A stretch of DNA of 8,835 bases from Lysobacterales bacterium (GTDB lineage: Bacteria > Pseudomonadota > Gammaproteobacteria > Xanthomonadales > SZUA-36), in NCBI GenBank assembly GCA_013213875.1, contig JABSSV010000366.1, positions 1 through 8,835 on the forward strand, written 5' to 3'. Below are positions 6,601 through 8,835 of this stretch, one piece after another; within the stretch, counting starts at the first letter, position 1; the number at the start of each line of letters is the position of its first letter. Under the pieces are notes generated by a model. The model did not search any database, was not told where the DNA came from, and saw nothing but the letters and a program-made list of their open reading frames with translations. The position numbers were made by a program, and so were the translations under genes.

Positions 6601-7136
6601 CCATGTCGTCCGACCCAGCGCTGCTTGAACGCGCCCGCCAGATACGGTTGCTGGCCCTGGACGTGGACGGCATTTTGACTGACGGACGGCTGTATTTCGA
6701 CAGTGAGGGCCGCGAAATCAAGGCCTTTCACGTGGCTGACGGTCTGGGCCTGAATGCCCTGCGCAAGGCCGGTTTTACACTGGCGATCATTACCGGCCGG
6801 GCTTCGCGCATGGTGACCGATCGCGCTGCCAGCCTGGGTATTGAGCACGTCTATCAGGGCCAGGACGACAAGGGCACCGCCCTGCAGGATCTGTTGAAGC
6901 AAACCGGCCTTGCAGCGGAGCAACTGGCCTATGCGGGCGATGACTGGATTGATTTGCCAGTTCTGCAGCGCGTGGGGCTGGCGGTGACGGTGCCCCACGC
7001 CCCGGCCGAGGTAAAGGCGGCAGCACACTGGATCACAACGCGCGCAGGCGGCGCAGGCGCCGTGCGTGAACTCTGCGAATTGCTGCTGGATGCGCAGGAT
7101 CTGCGGGCCGCCACGCTGGCGCCGTTCTTGCAATGA
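6597..7136 (+). CDS. kdsC: 3-deoxy-D-manno-octulosonate 8-phosphate phosphatase
   Basis: KdsC removes the phosphate from Kdo-8-phosphate to give Kdo in the cytoplasm. The 179 residues form a capless HAD-superfamily phosphatase with all four motifs: DVDGILTDG at 22-30 (nucleophile Asp22, general acid/base Asp24), Thr66 in IITGR, Lys92 in QDDKG, and GDDWIDLPVL at 114-123 for Mg2+ binding. It is slightly shorter than E. coli KdsC (188) at the N-terminus. The ATG at 6597 overlaps the kdsD stop (ATGA) and has AGGGG at 6588-6592 just upstream. A second in-frame ATG at 6603 cannot be excluded and would remove only two residues. The stop codon overlaps a six-codon mini-ORF that leads into lptC. Confidence 0.95.
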   Translation: MTMSSDPALLERARQIRLLALDVDGILTDGRLYFDSEGREIKAFHVADGLGLNALRKAGFTLAIITGRASRMVTDRAASLGIEHVYQGQDDKGTALQDLLKQTGLAAEQLAYAGDDWIDLPVLQRVGLAVTVPHAPAEVKAAAHWITTRAGGAGAVRELCELLLDAQDLRAATLAPFLQ

Positions 7137-7153
7137 ACACCCGCAACCCATGA
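7133..7153 (+). other. Six-codon mini-ORF bridging kdsC and lptC
   Basis: The reading frame ATG-AAC-ACC-CGC-AAC-CCA-TGA (peptide MNTRNP) starts inside the kdsC stop (ATGA at 7133-7136) and ends inside the lptC start (ATGA at 7150-7153). lptC has no recognisable Shine-Dalgarno sequence, so ribosomes ending kdsC could restart here and then again at lptC. This is visible in sequence, but its use is inference and it may be chance. Confidence 0.3.
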
Positions 7154-7716
7154 TTTCCCGCAGCACTCGACGCGGACTGATACTGGCTGCTGTGCTTGCC
7201 GCCGGCAGCTATATCCTTGTGCAGCGTCAGGATGCCGGGCTGGAGCCACCGACGCAGGGACTGGATACGCGGTTGGACTACGCCCTGGAACGCTTTGAGC
7301 TGCGCGCCTACGACACTCAGGGACTGCTTGCCATGCGCCTGTGGGCGCCGCGATTGACCAATAATGCTGACAGCAATATCGGTCAGATTCAGCAACCGCG
7401 CCTGGAAGTCAGTCATGAAGGATTCAAATGGCATATCATGGCCGACAACGGCGTTATCAGCGCCGATCAGGAAGAGGTGTTTTTAGCCGGCAAGGTCCGA
7501 GTTCGTCGCGAAGGTGCGCTGGCTGCGGACCAGTTGGAGATCGATACCCGTGATGTGACCCTGGCCATTAATGAGCGCACCGCCCGGTCCACAGCGGCGC
7601 TGCGCGTGCAGGACCTCGCCGGCGAGGTAGAGGGCCGCGGGTTCTTCATCAACATGCTGAGCAACGAATTTCAATTGGATAACGATGTACGAGCGCGCTT
7701 TGAGCTTCCCAATTAA
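7150..7716 (+). CDS. lptC: LPS export system protein LptC
   Basis: LptC is the bitopic inner-membrane component that receives LPS from LptBFG and passes it to LptA. The protein has 188 residues against 191 in E. coli. It starts with a basic stretch (MISRSTRR), then a single membrane segment at about 9-24 (GLILAAVLAAGSYILV), leaving a periplasmic domain of the OstA-like beta-jellyroll type. In that domain, DNGVISADQEEVFLAGKVRVRR and the segment LEIDTRDVTLAINERTA show the expected strand pattern. I chose the ATG at 7150 because upstream in-frame sequence is Cys/Trp/Arg-rich and unlike the family. There is no ribosome-binding site, so expression probably depends on coupling to kdsC 13 nt upstream. 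The 3' end overlaps lptA by 32 nt. LptC sequences diverge widely, so context carries much of the assignment. Confidence 0.92.
   Translation: MISRSTRRGLILAAVLAAGSYILVQRQDAGLEPPTQGLDTRLDYALERFELRAYDTQGLLAMRLWAPRLTNNADSNIGQIQQPRLEVSHEGFKWHIMADNGVISADQEEVFLAGKVRVRREGALAADQLEIDTRDVTLAINERTARSTAALRVQDLAGEVEGRGFFINMLSNEFQLDNDVRARFELPN
7677..7687 (+). promoter_or_regulatory. Ribosome-binding site and start of lptA inside lptC
   Basis: GGA at 7677-7679 sits 5 nt before the ATG at 7685, inside the lptC 3' end. This supports 7685 as the lptA start over the in-frame TTG codons at 7700 and 7736, which have no better upstream signal. Confidence 0.45.
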
Positions 7717-8293
7717 AGGTCCCATCACGGCCCGCTTGCGGCCCCTGGTGCTGAGCCTCTGCCTGCTGACCCTGCCGGGACTGAGTGCCGCTCTGGAAAC
7801 AGACCGGCAGCAGCCCATGCTGGTCGACACGGGCAATTGGTCTGGCACGCTCGGCGATGGGGTTACCACCTTCAAGGGCGGCGTGGACATCCGTCAGGGC
7901 ACGCTGCATATCGTCGCCGATGAAGCGGATATCACAAAAACTGAAGGCCGCGTCAGCCTGGTCACTTTCCGTGGCTCACCCGTGCGACTGGAACAGGAAA
8001 TCGAAGAGCAAGGCATGGTCAATGCCAGTGCGGGCCAAATCACCTATCGGGTGCTGCAGGGCGTGGTGGAACTGGAGGATGCCGTCGACGTGGTTCATCC
8101 CCAATATCGCCTCACCGGCGCCTGGCTCAGCTACGACCTGGATACGCAGCAGTTCGAGGGTAACGGCAGTGATTTGCCGGACGGGCGCTTCAGCATTCGC
8201 CTCGATCCGGAGGTTGCCGGTGACCTACCTGCAGCCGACGCGGCGGAGGATTCCGGAGCAGCACCGGAGCAGGACGATGCTGCGGACCAATAA
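7685..8293 (+). CDS. lptA: LPS transport periplasmic protein LptA
   Basis: LptA forms the beta-jellyroll bridge that carries LPS across the periplasm from LptC to LptD. The 202-residue precursor has a signal peptide: basic n-region (Lys11, Arg17, Arg19), hydrophobic core at about 21-33, and cleavage at about A35 or A36. The mature part opens with the LptA/OstA pattern (LGDGVTTFKGGVDIRQGTL, then IVADEADI) and continues with repeating short strands to about residue 170. The last 25 residues (178-202) form an Ala/Asp-rich acidic tail with no basic residue, unlike the polar, lysine-containing end I recall for E. coli LptA (185 residues). The gene overlaps lptC by 32 nt and lptB by 17 nt. In Pseudomonas the equivalent protein is called LptH. 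Confidence 0.93.
   Translation: MYERALSFPIKGPITARLRPLVLSLCLLTLPGLSAALETDRQQPMLVDTGNWSGTLGDGVTTFKGGVDIRQGTLHIVADEADITKTEGRVSLVTFRGSPVRLEQEIEEQGMVNASAGQITYRVLQGVVELEDAVDVVHPQYRLTGAWLSYDLDTQQFEGNGSDLPDGRFSIRLDPEVAGDLPAADAAEDSGAAPEQDDAADQ
8266..8279 (+). promoter_or_regulatory. Ribosome-binding site and start of lptB inside lptA
   Basis: GGAG at 8266-8269 lies 7 nt before the ATG at 8277, a near-ideal Shine-Dalgarno spacing, within the coding sequence of the LptA acidic tail. It fixes the lptB start and implies that lptA and lptB are translated in overlapping frames. Confidence 0.6.
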
Positions 8294-8835
8294 TCTGCAT
8301 AAGCAGTACCGCAAGCGCCACGTTGTACGCGGCGTCAGCATGCGTGTGGAGCCCGGTGAGGTGGTTGGGCTGCTGGGCCCCAATGGCGCCGGCAAGACCA
8401 CCTGCTTCTACATGATCGTGGGACTCATACCGGTCAGCAAAGGTGGTATCACCGTGGATGATCAGGACGTGACCCATGAACCGGTGAACGTCCGCGCGCA
8501 GCTCGGGGTTGGTTATCTACCGCAGGAAGCATCCATCTTTCGCAAGCTCAGCGTCGAGGACAACGTCCTGTCCATTCTGGAGATGCGCCGGGACCTGGAC
8601 GCGCAAGGCCGCGCCAACGAACTGCAATCCCTACTGGAAGAGCTGGGCGTTGCGCACCTTTCCGACCAGCCGGGTATCAGCCTTTCCGGCGGTGAACGAC
8701 GGCGGGTGGAGATTGCCCGCACGCTGGCCTCCAACCCGCGCTATATCTTGCTGGACGAACCCTTTGCAGGCGTCGACCCGCTGTCCGTACGTGAGATCCA
8801 GAGCATCGTCAAACACCTCACGGACCGTGGCATTG
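8277..8835 (+). CDS. lptB: LPS export ABC transporter ATPase LptB (3' end beyond window)
   Basis: LptB is the cytoplasmic ATPase that powers LPS extraction from the inner membrane with LptFG and LptC. The window holds 186 codons plus one base of a protein usually about 240 residues long, so roughly the last 55 residues, including the H-loop histidine, are missing. Visible elements are Walker A GPNGAGKT at 34-41 (Lys40), the Q-loop glutamine Gln83 in GYLPQEASIF, the ABC signature LSGGE at 136-140, and Walker B ILLDE at 157-161 with catalytic Glu161, followed by the D-loop region PFAGVDP. The GYLPQEASIFRKL segment and the ERRRVEIAR stretch are typical of LptB rather than of generic ABC ATPases. 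The ATG overlaps lptA by 17 nt. rpoN and hpf commonly follow in gammaproteobacteria, but none of that is in view. Confidence 0.95.
   Translation, partial: MLRTNNLHKQYRKRHVVRGVSMRVEPGEVVGLLGPNGAGKTTCFYMIVGLIPVSKGGITVDDQDVTHEPVNVRAQLGVGYLPQEASIFRKLSVEDNVLSILEMRRDLDAQGRANELQSLLEELGVAHLSDQPGISLSGGERRRVEIARTLASNPRYILLDEPFAGVDPLSVREIQSIVKHLTDRGI

Noticed and set aside
6417..7166. Long minus-strand frame opposite kdsD and kdsC
   Set aside because: It is antisense to two intact genes and has Cys/Gln/His-rich shadow composition and no recognisable domain.
1..8835. Mobile elements, CRISPR repeats, tRNA/rRNA genes, defence or toxin-antitoxin genes
   Set aside because: Looked for on both strands; nearly all sequence is taken up by intact housekeeping genes, and the spacers are too short and lack such signals.

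Overview
This 8.8 kb window is a densely packed chromosomal housekeeping segment. The organism is most likely a gammaproteobacterium of moderately high GC: every protein resembles gammaproteobacterial versions, and both gene blocks are familiar there. It carries parts of two core pathways, de novo purine synthesis and assembly and transport of the cell envelope (peptidoglycan precursor, Kdo and LPS export). I see no mobile elements, CRISPR array, rRNA/tRNA genes, toxin-antitoxin pairs or defence genes, and no new multi-gene system.

Left block (1-2886): a secreted DUF2066-family protein on the minus strand diverges from purM-purN on the plus strand. PurM makes AIR and PurN formylates GAR, and the two genes overlap by 4 nt. 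The 97-nt divergent spacer contains a perfect 9-bp inverted repeat.

Middle block (2887-4423, minus strand): ibaG (BolA family) and murA are directly joined, stop codon against start codon. murA converges on purN with only 7 nt between their stop codons. This join of a purMN locus to a murA locus differs from the E. coli and Pseudomonas arrangements as I remember them.

Right block (4593-8835, plus strand): yrbG (CaCA exchanger)-kdsD-kdsC-lptC-lptA-lptB, the classical Kdo/LPS-transport operon, with lptB cut by the window end. KdsD and KdsC are two steps of CMP-Kdo synthesis; LptC, LptA and LptB are the inner-membrane bitopic subunit, the periplasmic bridge and the ATPase of the LPS transporter. 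Genes are linked by short spacers and overlaps of 4, 32 and 17 nt. A six-codon mini-ORF bridges kdsC and lptC with an ATGA overlap on each side. The mla lipid-transport genes that I recall lying between ibaG and this operon in E. coli are absent, leaving a 169-bp divergent promoter region.

The points most worth a second look are modest: the kdsC-lptC mini-ORF, the missing mla genes, the inverted repeat upstream of purM, the uncharacterised DUF2066 protein, and an acidic LptA tail whose coding sequence also holds the lptB start signals.
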